Below, piece by piece: positions 31,639 to 39,385 of a stretch of 41,877 nucleotides of DNA (within the stretch, counting starts at the first letter, position 1; every line of letters starts with the position of its first letter). A model generated the notes under the pieces. That model was not told where the DNA came from and made no database searches. It worked only from the letters and a program-made list of their open reading frames with translations. This DNA is from Oscillospiraceae bacterium. Lineage in GTDB: Bacteria > Bacillota > Clostridia > Oscillospirales > Oscillospiraceae. The translations under genes and the position numbers were made by a program. The stretch spans positions 1 to 41,877 of the forward strand of contig JAFXTM010000058.1 of the NCBI GenBank assembly GCA_017535865.1, read 5' to 3'.

Positions 31639-33171
31639 TCAGCCGAGGAAGGCGGCCAGCTGGTCGTTGGCGGCAGCCACGAAGTCGCTCATGCCGGCGG
31701 CCTCGAGCTTCTGCAGGAACTCAGGCAGGACGGCCTCGGGATCGGTCGCGCCGGAGCAGAGGTTGAAGGCGTACTCGGCGAAGATGTTGGCGATGGCCGC
31801 GCCTTCGGTCTCCACGACGGAGCTGTCGAAGATGAACGCGCCGTAGGGCAGCGCTTCGGCGCTGTTGTAGTAGGCGGCAAAGTCATCCCAGTAGGTCAGG
31901 CCTTCGTCCGCGGTCGGGGGCAGGATGCGGACGTTGCCCATGCCGTTGCGCCAGGGGCTGTAGGTGGAGCGGCCCTCTTCGATGAAGGAGATGGTGCCGT
32001 CCTCGTTCTTCTCAAAGGTGAAGCCCTCGAGGCCATAGTTCAGGGTGGTCATCACATAGGGATCGGTGTTGAGCAGGTTCAGGAACTCCAGGGCCTTCTC
32101 GGGGTTCTTGGAGACGGCGGAGATGGCCATCATCGCGCCCTGGCCGGAGGTGGCGTCCATGTAGGGGGCGGAGGCGGGGACCATGCGCACGTCGATGCCG
32201 CGGGCGTTGGAGAAGTCGATCTCGCAGCCGTAGGCGTAGGACTGGGTGCTGATGAGGTAGGCGCCGCTGTTCTGGCAGGCGGTGCGGTAGTCATTGGAGG
32301 TGCCGACGTTCTGGATGCTCGGGGAGATGAAGCCCTTCTGCGCGAGTTCATAGGTGCGCTTGGCATAGGCCTCGAACTCGGGCGTGCCGAACTTGTTGAC
32401 GATCACGCTGCCGATGTCGTTGGCGGGGTGATCCTTGTCATAGTAGTAGGAGAGGACGTTGCCGCCGCCGAGGTCGCCGGTCACGATGGAGGAGACGTTC
32501 ACCAGACGCTCGAGCACCATCGGCTCGACGCAGAGAGGATAGAAGTCGTTCTCGCCCTGAGCGGCCATGTAATCCTTGGCCTTCTGGAGCATTTCCTCAA
32601 ACTCGTCGGAGTAGTAGTCGAGCCCCTTGGCGCAGACCTCGTCCACGTCATAGCCGAGCGCGGCGAGCAGGGTGCCGTTCACGTCCCAGCAGTTCTGGGT
32701 CGCGGTGTCCTTCAGGGCGGGGATGGCGTAGATGCCCATGCCGTCATAGCCGTTGGTCTTGGCGCACTCCCAGATGCCCTCGGGGATCAGCGCGAGCAGA
32801 TCCGGAGCGTACTCGGGCAGCATGTCGTCGAGCTTCACCCAGTAGCCGTCGCGGGCGTAGCGGTTGTACTCGTCGGCGGACCAGTTGCAGGTGAAGACCA
32901 TATCGACGTCGTCGCCGCCGGCCAGGGCGGTCACGACCGCCTGGTCGAAGTCACCCCAGGTGCCCCAGATGACTTCCAGCTTGGCGCCGATCTTGTCCTG
33001 CAGGTAGACGTTCAGCTCGTCGAGGACCTTCTTCGAGGAGTCGGGCGCGACGTTGCTGCCGTGGAACCAGATCTTCAGGGTCACGGCGTCGGACTTGTCG
33101 GCGTAAGCCTGAGTCCCGACGAGCGCGAACACCATGATGAGTGCGAGCGCAAGAGCGATGATCTTTTTCAT
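31639..33171 (-). CDS. ABC transporter sugar-binding protein (LplA-like, large)
   Basis: A 510-residue exported protein, start at 33171 with GGAGG. The signal peptide (MKKIIALALALIMVFALVG) lacks the lipobox Cys: LVGT replaces the usual LxGC. The mature part is a large family-1 binding protein ('TLKIWFHGSNVAPDSSKKVL', 'MGIYAIPALKDTATQNCWDV', 'GAMMAISAVSKNPEKALEFL', 'NLLNTDPYVMTTLNYGLEG'), resembling LplA/YtcQ proteins with a DUF3502-like end. It lies last in the operon after the two LplB/LplC-type permeases, and likely captures an oligosaccharide. Confidence 0.9.
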   Translation of the reverse strand: MKKIIALALALIMVFALVGTQAYADKSDAVTLKIWFHGSNVAPDSSKKVLDELNVYLQDKIGAKLEVIWGTWGDFDQAVVTALAGGDDVDMVFTCNWSADEYNRYARDGYWVKLDDMLPEYAPDLLALIPEGIWECAKTNGYDGMGIYAIPALKDTATQNCWDVNGTLLAALGYDVDEVCAKGLDYYSDEFEEMLQKAKDYMAAQGENDFYPLCVEPMVLERLVNVSSIVTGDLGGGNVLSYYYDKDHPANDIGSVIVNKFGTPEFEAYAKRTYELAQKGFISPSIQNVGTSNDYRTACQNSGAYLISTQSYAYGCEIDFSNARGIDVRMVPASAPYMDATSGQGAMMAISAVSKNPEKALEFLNLLNTDPYVMTTLNYGLEGFTFEKNEDGTISFIEEGRSTYSPWRNGMGNVRILPPTADEGLTYWDDFAAYYNSAEALPYGAFIFDSSVVETEGAAIANIFAEYAFNLCSGATDPEAVLPEFLQKLEAAGMSDFVAAANDQLAAFLG

Positions 33172-33238
33172 GTTTTTTCCTCCATTTAAAATAGTTTTTG
33201 TATCCCAAACAGCTTGGCTGTCCAGTACGGGTTTCGTA

Positions 33239-34150
33239 TCAGCCCTTGACCGAGCCGATGGTCAGGCCGGCGACGATATAGCGCTGGAAGAAGGGATAGG
33301 CGCAGGCGATGGGCACCACGATCAGCACGACCAGCACCATGCGCAGGGTCTGGGTCGGGGCGCGCATGGCCTCCTGGATCGCGGAGCTGCCCAGCGAGGC
33401 GCTCATGCGGTTGAGGTATTCCACGTTGTTCTGCAGCTCCATCAGCAGCGCCTGCAGCGGCTGGAGGATCTTGTTCTGCCGGATGTAGAGCAGGGAGAGA
33501 TACCAGTCGTTCCAGTAGGCCAGGGAGTTGAGCAGCGCGATCGTGGCGAGGCCGGGCTTGGCGATCGGAAGCACCACCCGGAAGAAGGTGGAGTACTCGC
33601 CGCTGCCGTCGATAGTCGCGGCCTCGACCAGCTCCAGCGGGACCGAGCTCTTGAAGAAGGTCCGCATGATGATGATGTTGAAGGGGCTGACCAGCAGCGG
33701 CACGATCAGCGCGGCGTAGTTCTCCCGCAGGCCGAGGATCTGTGTGCAGATGACATAGGTCGGGACCAGGCCGCCGCCGAAGATCATCGTGAAGAAGCTC
33801 AGGAAGTTGAAGAAGCCGCGGAACTTGAAGTCCGGCCGGAAGAGCGCGTAGGAGTAGAGCGCGCACATCAGCGTGCTGAGGACGGTGCCGACCACGGTGA
33901 TGAGGACGCTGTTGAAGTAGGAGCGCCAGATCTGCGGCAGGCGCTGGACCGCATAGGTGTAGGTCGCGGCGGACCAGGCCTTGGGCAGGAAGGAGTAGCC
34001 GATCTCGCGGATCGAGGACTCCGCCGAGAAAGAGATGATGATGACAAAGATAAAGGGGATGATGCAGCCGATCGAGAAGAGGCCGATGATCACATGGAAG
34101 ATCGCCTCGGTCCCGGCGCTGATCGAATTCAGGCGGTGGTTTTTCGTCAT
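33239..34150 (-). CDS. Carbohydrate ABC transporter permease (LplC/YtcP-like)
   Basis: A 303-residue membrane protein; the ATG at 34150 follows GGGAGG. Six membrane segments and the permease coupling loop 'ELVEAATIDGSGEYSTFFRVVLPIAKPGLATIAL' region (the EAA motif) identify a MalG/LplC-type subunit. 'FNIIIMRTFFKSSVP' and 'YWNDWYLSLLYI' are typical of the YtcP subgroup. It pairs with the permease encoded 14 bp upstream. No ATPase gene is nearby, so a shared MsmK-type ATPase elsewhere is expected. Confidence 0.93.
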   Translation of the reverse strand: MTKNHRLNSISAGTEAIFHVIIGLFSIGCIIPFIFVIIISFSAESSIREIGYSFLPKAWSAATYTYAVQRLPQIWRSYFNSVLITVVGTVLSTLMCALYSYALFRPDFKFRGFFNFLSFFTMIFGGGLVPTYVICTQILGLRENYAALIVPLLVSPFNIIIMRTFFKSSVPLELVEAATIDGSGEYSTFFRVVLPIAKPGLATIALLNSLAYWNDWYLSLLYIRQNKILQPLQALLMELQNNVEYLNRMSASLGSSAIQEAMRAPTQTLRMVLVVLIVVPIACAYPFFQRYIVAGLTIGSVKG

Positions 34151-34164
34151 GGCTCTCCCCTCCC

Positions 34165-35136
34165 TCAGAACAGCGAGCTCTCCGGGTCGATGCGCTTGAC
34201 CACGGCGTTCGCGAGCATGATGCAGACAAAGCCGATCACGTTCTGCAGCAGGCCCGCCGCGCTGCTCTGGCTGATATTGCCCGTGGTGATGAAGACCCGG
34301 TAGATGTAGGTGTCGATGACCTGCGTGACGGAGAAGAGGGCGCCGTTCTGCATCGGGACGTTGTAGAACAGGCCGAAGTCCGCCGCGAAGATCTTGCCCA
34401 CGTTGAGGATGAGCAGGATGCTGATCATCGTGCGCAGATGCGGCAGGGTCACGTAGCGGATCTGCTGCCACTTCGTCGCGCCGTCGATGGCCGCGGCCTC
34501 ATACTGGTTGGCGTCGATGCCCGTGATGGCCGCGAGATAGAGCACCGTCGAGTAGCCCACGTTCTTCCACAGATTGGCGAAGATAATGATCGCCGGCCAT
34601 GGTCGCGTCGTCGTGTACCAGGAGACCACTTCCTTCCCCGCCGCGGCCTGCGCCGCAGGGATCATGCCGTACTGGGCGTCGATGAAGGCGTTGAGGAAGT
34701 AACTGACCACGACCCAGGAGAGGAAGTAGGGGAAAAACATCATGGTCTGATAGGCCTTGGCGACGAATTTCTTGGTGAACTCGTTCATCATGATCGCGAA
34801 GGCGACCGGGATGATGCAGCCGAGGATGATAAATACGATGTTGTAGAGCAGGGTGTTGCGGATGGCGACGAGCGCCTGGTCGGTCTTGAAGATGAACTCG
34901 AAGTTCTTCAGGCCGACCCATTTGCTGTGAGCCAGGTTGCTCCAGAAGGTCGGGTTGCGCGGGAAGATCTTGTAGTTTTTGAAGGCGAGCACGATACCGC
35001 CGATGGGCAGATACCGCAGCAGCAGCAGCCAGATCGCGCCCGGCGCCACCATCGTCAGCAGCGCCAGCGTCTTTTTGTTCCGCTGGAACCAGTTCGGGGC
35101 CCGGTCCGCGCTGAGGCGCTCGAGCTTGTTGTCCAT
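34165..35136 (-). CDS. Carbohydrate ABC transporter permease (LplB/YteP-like)
   Basis: A 323-residue membrane protein. It has the LplB-type N-terminus ('NWFQRNKKTLALLTMVAPG', 'LRYLPIGGIVLAFKNYKI'), six membrane segments and the EAA loop 'QYEAAAIDGATKWQQIRYVT'. It forms the translocation pore with the LplC-like subunit downstream. It is the first gene after a promoter whose spacer holds a perfect inverted repeat, so the permeases and large binding protein form one regulated unit. Confidence 0.93.
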   Translation of the reverse strand: MDNKLERLSADRAPNWFQRNKKTLALLTMVAPGAIWLLLLRYLPIGGIVLAFKNYKIFPRNPTFWSNLAHSKWVGLKNFEFIFKTDQALVAIRNTLLYNIVFIILGCIIPVAFAIMMNEFTKKFVAKAYQTMMFFPYFLSWVVVSYFLNAFIDAQYGMIPAAQAAAGKEVVSWYTTTRPWPAIIIFANLWKNVGYSTVLYLAAITGIDANQYEAAAIDGATKWQQIRYVTLPHLRTMISILLILNVGKIFAADFGLFYNVPMQNGALFSVTQVIDTYIYRVFITTGNISQSSAAGLLQNVIGFVCIMLANAVVKRIDPESSLF

Positions 35137-35202
35137 GGTCTCCCCCTTCCCTGTTTCTGTTTTTCACAAAAAGCGGGGGCTCCGCTCTCATTTTCCGGTA
35201 TC

Positions 35203-35231
35203 ATTTTACCAGACCGGCGCGGTCTTGTCTT
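35203..35231 (-). promoter_or_regulatory. Promoter of the permease operon with inverted repeat in the spacer
   Basis: On the minus strand AAGACA (35231-35226), 17-bp spacer, TAAAAT (35208-35203). The spacer is filled by a perfect 6-3-6 inverted repeat AGACCG-GCG-CGGTCT (35211-35225). Two direct copies of CTTGTCT (35224-35230 and 35250-35256) lie at and upstream of the -35. These are candidate regulator sites. Confidence 0.5.
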
Positions 35232-35276
35232 GATGTGCCCTTGCCTTTTCTTGTCTGTGCTTGTGCGCTTGCAGAC

Positions 35277-35321
35277 AAAAAAAGAGGGACGGCGTCCCGC
35301 ACGCGCGGTTTTCCGTCCCTC
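35277..35321 (-). terminator. Terminator of the kinase-binding protein operon
   Basis: Stem GAGGGACGG/CCGTCCCTC (35284-35292 with 35313-35321) with a 20-nt loop, followed on the minus strand by seven Ts (35283-35277). It starts 15 bp past the binding-protein stop. Confidence 0.85.
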
Positions 35322-35335
35322 CGTTCTTTTGTTTC

Positions 35336-36637
35336 TCAGGGCTCCGCGTTCAGCCGGATGGCGGCTTCCACGGCCTCCTCGGCGCTCATCTGGCCCGTGA
35401 CGCATTTCTGGATATCCGCAAACAGCTCGCTCTTGGCCTCGCCGGAGATCGCGTCCTGTACGGATTCGACGATGCCGGTGATGTTGGCGTTCGTCTCCGC
35501 CGCCGTCTGCTGGATCGCGTTCAGGCCGACGGGGCTCGCGCCGTCGATCAGCGCGGTGACCTCCGTGGTGACGAAGCTGCTGAGCACCTCCTCCGAAGTC
35601 ATGTGGAACACGAAAGCGACAGCCGCCTCGCGTCTGAGCGGATCCTCCCAGGCCTTGCGCGTGATGAAATAGCCCATGGAGATGCCGCCGATGGCCTCCG
35701 TGGCCTTGCGCTCGCCCTTGCCGGGCACATAGGAGACCACATAGTCGTCCAGGTGCTCGGCATAGTATTCGGAGAGATACCCGACCTTCCAGGAGCCGTC
35801 GATCAGAAAGGCCGCCTTGCCCTCGGCGAAGAGCGCGACGGTCTCCGCGTCGGTGGCAGTGAGCGTGTTCTCCGGGAGATAGTGCGCCTCGTAGAGCGCC
35901 CGGATGTCCTCGATCGCGGCGATCCAGCTCTCGGCGCACGCGTCCCGGACAAGCCGGCCCTGCGCGTCCAGATGCGGGACCTTCAGGTGTTCGGCAAGCG
36001 TACCGTTATTCAGAACGGTGAACTCGAAGAGATAGTGCGGGATCTCAAAGAGCGAGCAGGCCAGCGGCGTATAGCCCGCCTCACGGATGCGTTCGCAGTC
36101 GGACAGAAACTCCTCCCAGCGGTAGTCCGGCCCGGGCAGCGGCAGCCCGCAGGCCTCCAGCACGCGGCGGTTGACGAAGAGGTTCTCCCAGTAGCCGCTG
36201 GAGGGCACGGCGTAGTGCCGCCCGTCCGCGGCGACGGCCATCATCGCCTCTTTCATGTTGGTCGCGTAATCGGGGTACTCCTCCCGGATCTCCTCGATCG
36301 AGACGACCCGCCCGGCGTTGATGAAGGGCTCGGCGTCCACATTGGTGAAATAGAACAGCACGTCCGGCTCGGAGCCGGTCATGAAGTCCGTCAGCACCTT
36401 GTTCTTCCACTCCTCGTTCGAGGTGGACGAGCCGTCGTTCACGCGGTTTCCCGTCTTGGCCTCGTAGGAGGCGACAGCGGCCTCGAAGCTCTTGCGGTTG
36501 CCGTCGTCGCGGCCGTAGGAGGTGACGACGCTGAGCTCCACGCCGCTCTCTGCCGGCGGCGCCGCCTCTTTCCGGGAGCAGCCCGCGAGGGAGAAAAGCA
36601 GCAGGATGCACAGCAGCGCGAGGATGCCTCTTCTCAT
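35336..36637 (-). CDS. Lipoprotein sugar-binding protein (ABC family 1)
   Basis: A 433-residue protein with a true lipoprotein signal (LLLFSLAGCSRKEA; lipobox LAGC, Cys20). The mature part follows family-1 sugar-binding proteins: 'SEPDVLFYFTNVDAEPFI', 'HYAVPSSGYWENLFVNRRVL', 'AEGKAAFLIDGSWKVGYLS' and 'ISMGYFITRKAWEDP'. It starts one base after the kinase stop, with its ribosome site inside the kinase gene, so the two are translationally coupled. It may feed the LplBC permeases or present ligand to the kinase (inference). Confidence 0.92.
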   Translation of the reverse strand: MRRGILALLCILLLFSLAGCSRKEAAPPAESGVELSVVTSYGRDDGNRKSFEAAVASYEAKTGNRVNDGSSTSNEEWKNKVLTDFMTGSEPDVLFYFTNVDAEPFINAGRVVSIEEIREEYPDYATNMKEAMMAVAADGRHYAVPSSGYWENLFVNRRVLEACGLPLPGPDYRWEEFLSDCERIREAGYTPLACSLFEIPHYLFEFTVLNNGTLAEHLKVPHLDAQGRLVRDACAESWIAAIEDIRALYEAHYLPENTLTATDAETVALFAEGKAAFLIDGSWKVGYLSEYYAEHLDDYVVSYVPGKGERKATEAIGGISMGYFITRKAWEDPLRREAAVAFVFHMTSEEVLSSFVTTEVTALIDGASPVGLNAIQQTAAETNANITGIVESVQDAISGEAKSELFADIQKCVTGQMSAEEAVEAAIRLNAEP

Positions 36638-36638
36638 A

Positions 36639-38321
36639 TTACTCTCCTTCCTTCCAGGCCGGGAAACAGACCCGCGCGAGGATCGTCCCGTGCCCGGTCT
36701 CGTCGAGACTCAGCGTGCCCCGCTCGCCGTAGATCAGCCAGAGCCGCTGGCTGACGTTCCGGACCCCGACCGAGCCGGTGACCTCATCCCGGTTCGCAAG
36801 CTGTTCGGCGATCTTGGCGCGGTCCTCCTCCGTCATCTGCCCGTCGTGCTCCACCTCGAGCACCAGCAGCCGCTCCTGACGGTAGGCGCGCAGCCACAGA
36901 TTGCCCCCGCCGCGGCGGGTCAGATCGTGCTCCACCGCGTTCTCCGCGATGGGCTGCAGGATCAGCCGCGGCACCGGCCGTCCGAGCAGCGATTCGTCGA
37001 TCTCCTTGTGCACGCAAAAACTCTCGCCCAGACGCTCCCGAATGATGTACAGATAAGCGTCCATGTAGACGAGCTCCTCCCGGAGCGTGATCTGCGTGCG
37101 CCCGTCGCGGTCGAGCGCCGCGTCGAGCATGGTGGAGAGCGCCTCGATCATCGCGCCTACCCGGTCGTTGCCGGCCAGGCGCGCCTCCCAGTTGATGACT
37201 TCGAGGGTGTTGTTGAGAAAATGCGGGTTGATCTGCGACTGCAGCGCCTTGATCTGCGCCCGCTGGGAGGCCTGCTGCTCCAGATAGGAGCGCTCGAACT
37301 GCGTCTTCATCTCCGCGGACATGTTGTTGAAGTGCTCAAAGAGCTTTTCAAACTCCGTGTTCGGCGCGTGCTCCGTGATCTCGAAGCCGCGCTCGCCGGC
37401 CTGCACCTTCAGGTTGGCCTCGACCAGCGTCTCGACCGGCTTGGATACATGCCGCCGGAACAGCAGGATGAGCAGCCACAGCAGCGGCAGCACCATCAGG
37501 GCCGCGCCGGCCGTGATCCAGCCCAGCCAGGGGTTCTCTCGCCACACCTTATATTCCTTTTCCGCCACGCGCAGGCATAGGCCGTGTCCGTCCGCCTCCA
37601 TCTCGTAGCGGTAGCCCGCCTCCCGCTCCGCGGTCTCTGCCACACCGTCTTCGCCGTCGAAGCAGAAGCACAGCGTGTCCAGCTGCAGTTGGACGTCCTC
37701 CGGCTCGCCAAGCGCGGAGAGCGGAGAGAAGAAGGCGGAGGGCTTGAGCAGCTGGACGATGGAGGCGTAGGGCTCGAAATGGCTGTCGACCAGGTTGCGT
37801 GCGAGGTAGAGGTCCCCGTCGGTCAGGATAAAGCGGATCTGCGTGTCCGCCTCGCGCATGATCTCCAGGATGCCCGGCGTCGCCGCCTGGCAGCGCTGCA
37901 TCATGTTCAGCCCGTTTTCCCCCGCTCCGAACACATAGGCGTCGGCGTTGACCTGCTCATACCAGAACACGACGAAAACGGCCTGATAATTGCCCGAGCG
38001 CGAGAATCTCTCTTTCAGGTAGTCGTTCACGTTCCGGTAGAGGTTCACGTTGTTCGCGCTCTCGCGGTAACTGCGGTAGGCGCTTCGGATCATGCCGTCG
38101 TAGGAGACGGATTTGGAATCGCTGATCGCGCTCGTCAGCGCCGTCCGGACCTGACTGACGGCATACTGCGCGGCGTCGTCCACCTCCTGCCGGGCGGAGC
38201 GCCGGTAGCTGTTGCCCAGCAGGATGCCCGAGAGCGTGACCAGCAGCAGGATCGGCGCAAGCCAGCAGAGCAGGATCGTCGTGGCCAGCCCCGTCCGGAG
38301 CGATATCTTCGGTTTTCGCAT
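36639..38321 (-). CDS. YesM-type sensor histidine kinase
   Basis: A 560-residue membrane kinase; the ATG at 38321 follows GGGAGGTGAG, better than one at 38396 inside non-coding DNA. Two membrane helices (about 12-36 and 264-288) flank an extracellular sensor domain; a HAMP follows. The His_kinase box 'ALQSQINPHFLNNTLEVINW' carries His367, and the ATPase domain has 'LQPIAENAVEHDL' and the G-box 'GSVGVRNVSQRLW'. Its normal partner would be a YesN-type regulator, absent here but present at 23488-24225. It is the first gene of a two-gene operon with a sugar-binding lipoprotein. Confidence 0.93.
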   Translation of the reverse strand: MRKPKISLRTGLATTILLCWLAPILLLVTLSGILLGNSYRRSARQEVDDAAQYAVSQVRTALTSAISDSKSVSYDGMIRSAYRSYRESANNVNLYRNVNDYLKERFSRSGNYQAVFVVFWYEQVNADAYVFGAGENGLNMMQRCQAATPGILEIMREADTQIRFILTDGDLYLARNLVDSHFEPYASIVQLLKPSAFFSPLSALGEPEDVQLQLDTLCFCFDGEDGVAETAEREAGYRYEMEADGHGLCLRVAEKEYKVWRENPWLGWITAGAALMVLPLLWLLILLFRRHVSKPVETLVEANLKVQAGERGFEITEHAPNTEFEKLFEHFNNMSAEMKTQFERSYLEQQASQRAQIKALQSQINPHFLNNTLEVINWEARLAGNDRVGAMIEALSTMLDAALDRDGRTQITLREELVYMDAYLYIIRERLGESFCVHKEIDESLLGRPVPRLILQPIAENAVEHDLTRRGGGNLWLRAYRQERLLVLEVEHDGQMTEEDRAKIAEQLANRDEVTGSVGVRNVSQRLWLIYGERGTLSLDETGHGTILARVCFPAWKEGE

Positions 38322-38450
38322 GCGCCTCACCTCCCGTCGGCCGTGACGGCCGTATCCCTTGCCTGCACTATAACGCGCAGAGCATCCGTTTCCCATGACC
38401 CCGGCTGTCTCTTTTTTTCTGTCCTTGGCCGTTTTCGCGTGCGGCGCGCC

Positions 38451-39155
38451 TCAGGCGCCGTAAAAGGGCAGGTCCCCGATGGCCGCGTTCATAATGGCGT
38501 GCGTCTGTTCAAAGACCGCCTCCCGGTCCCGGTTGAGCAGTGCCGTATAGAGCCGCAGCTTGATCTCGTAGAGACGCTCGATCCCGCTTCGCTTGCAGTA
38601 GAGCGCCCAGAGGTAGACCCCCTGCGGATGAAAGGAGTGGTACAGCAGCGGCATCAGGACGTTTCCCGACAGCACCGCCAGCTCGTGGTGGAAGTCGTAG
38701 GTCCGCTCGGCGGCCTCCTCCGACGAGGCGGCCGTCCGGATCGCCTCGAGCAGCGGTGCGAGCCCCTCCAGCTCGGCCAGCGGCACCCGGTCGATCACCT
38801 GCCGCAGGCAGAGGCACTCCAGCGCGTCGCGCACCTCCAGCAGCGAGCGCACCTCGTTTTGCCGCAGCGCACCGCCGTTATAGCGCATGATGGCGATCAG
38901 CGTCTCCACGCTGCCCTTGCGCCGGTAATCGCAGACAAAGACGCCCTGCCGGGGCCGGACCTCCACAAAGCCGAGCTTCTCCAGCTCCACGAGCCCCGCG
39001 CTGATCACGCTGCGCGAGACGCCCATTTTGATCGACAGCTCGCGGGCCGGAGGAAGCTGCTCCCCGACGGAGAGCTCCCCGGAGAGGATCATGTTCTCGA
39101 TCTGATGCACGAAAAGATCCGTGAGAGACGGCGCGGAGATCTTGGCAAAGCCCAT
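38451..39155 (-). CDS. GntR-family (FCD) regulator of the CrtI-like/FNR genes
   Basis: A 234-residue protein: winged helix at about 8-75 ('LSVGEQLPPARELSIKMGVS', 'RSVISAGLVELEKLGFVEV'), then an FCD-type helical domain ('LLEVRDALECLCLRQVI', 'RTYDFHHELAVLSGN', 'QTHAIMNAAI'). It is divergent from a FAD oxidoreductase gene. Two perfect TGGTNNNACCA sites, the classic FadR-type operator, lie downstream of its own promoter and of the divergent promoter, so autorepression and repression of the neighbour are strongly suggested. The ligand is unknown. Confidence 0.9.
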   Translation of the reverse strand: MGFAKISAPSLTDLFVHQIENMILSGELSVGEQLPPARELSIKMGVSRSVISAGLVELEKLGFVEVRPRQGVFVCDYRRKGSVETLIAIMRYNGGALRQNEVRSLLEVRDALECLCLRQVIDRVPLAELEGLAPLLEAIRTAASSEEAAERTYDFHHELAVLSGNVLMPLLYHSFHPQGVYLWALYCKRSGIERLYEIKLRLYTALLNRDREAVFEQTHAIMNAAIGDLPFYGA

Positions 39156-39182
39156 ACCGGAGGACCCCCTTCTGAATGCTCG

Positions 39183-39193
39183 TGGTCATACCA
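39183..39193. promoter_or_regulatory. FadR-type operator, gntR side
   Basis: TGGTCATACCA, a perfect TGGT-N3-ACCA palindrome at about +10 to +20 of the gntR promoter and 28 bp before its ATG. Confidence 0.7.
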
Positions 39194-39208
39194 ATAGCCA
39201 CAGCTCCC

Positions 39209-39237
39209 ATTTTATGTGCGGTATGCTGTCTTGTCAA
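39209..39237 (-). promoter_or_regulatory. Promoter of the FCD regulator gene
   Basis: On the minus strand TTGACA (39237-39232), 17-bp spacer, TAAAAT (39214-39209); near consensus. Confidence 0.82.
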
Positions 39238-39287
39238 GGCGATTTTTTACAAAAGCGACGAAATCATATGGTTATTTTTCGTAGGAC

Positions 39288-39316
39288 TTGACAAATAAAA
39301 CCCGCGACAGCTAAAC
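39288..39316 (+). promoter_or_regulatory. Promoter of the FAD oxidoreductase-FNR operon
   Basis: Consensus TTGACA (39288-39293) with a weak -10 at 17-18 bp (CTAAACT, 39311-39317). The start would fall near 39323, just before the operator. Confidence 0.6.
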
Positions 39317-39334
39317 TGATCATGGGTTTTTGTG

Positions 39335-39345
39335 TGGTAATACCA
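39335..39345. promoter_or_regulatory. FadR-type operator, oxidoreductase side
   Basis: TGGTAATACCA, the second perfect TGGT-N3-ACCA site, about +13 to +23 of the plus-strand promoter. It would block transcription when bound. Confidence 0.7.
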
Positions 39346-39385
39346 GGCAACAGCCGATTCTGTATATCCGTAGGAGGAAACGCTT

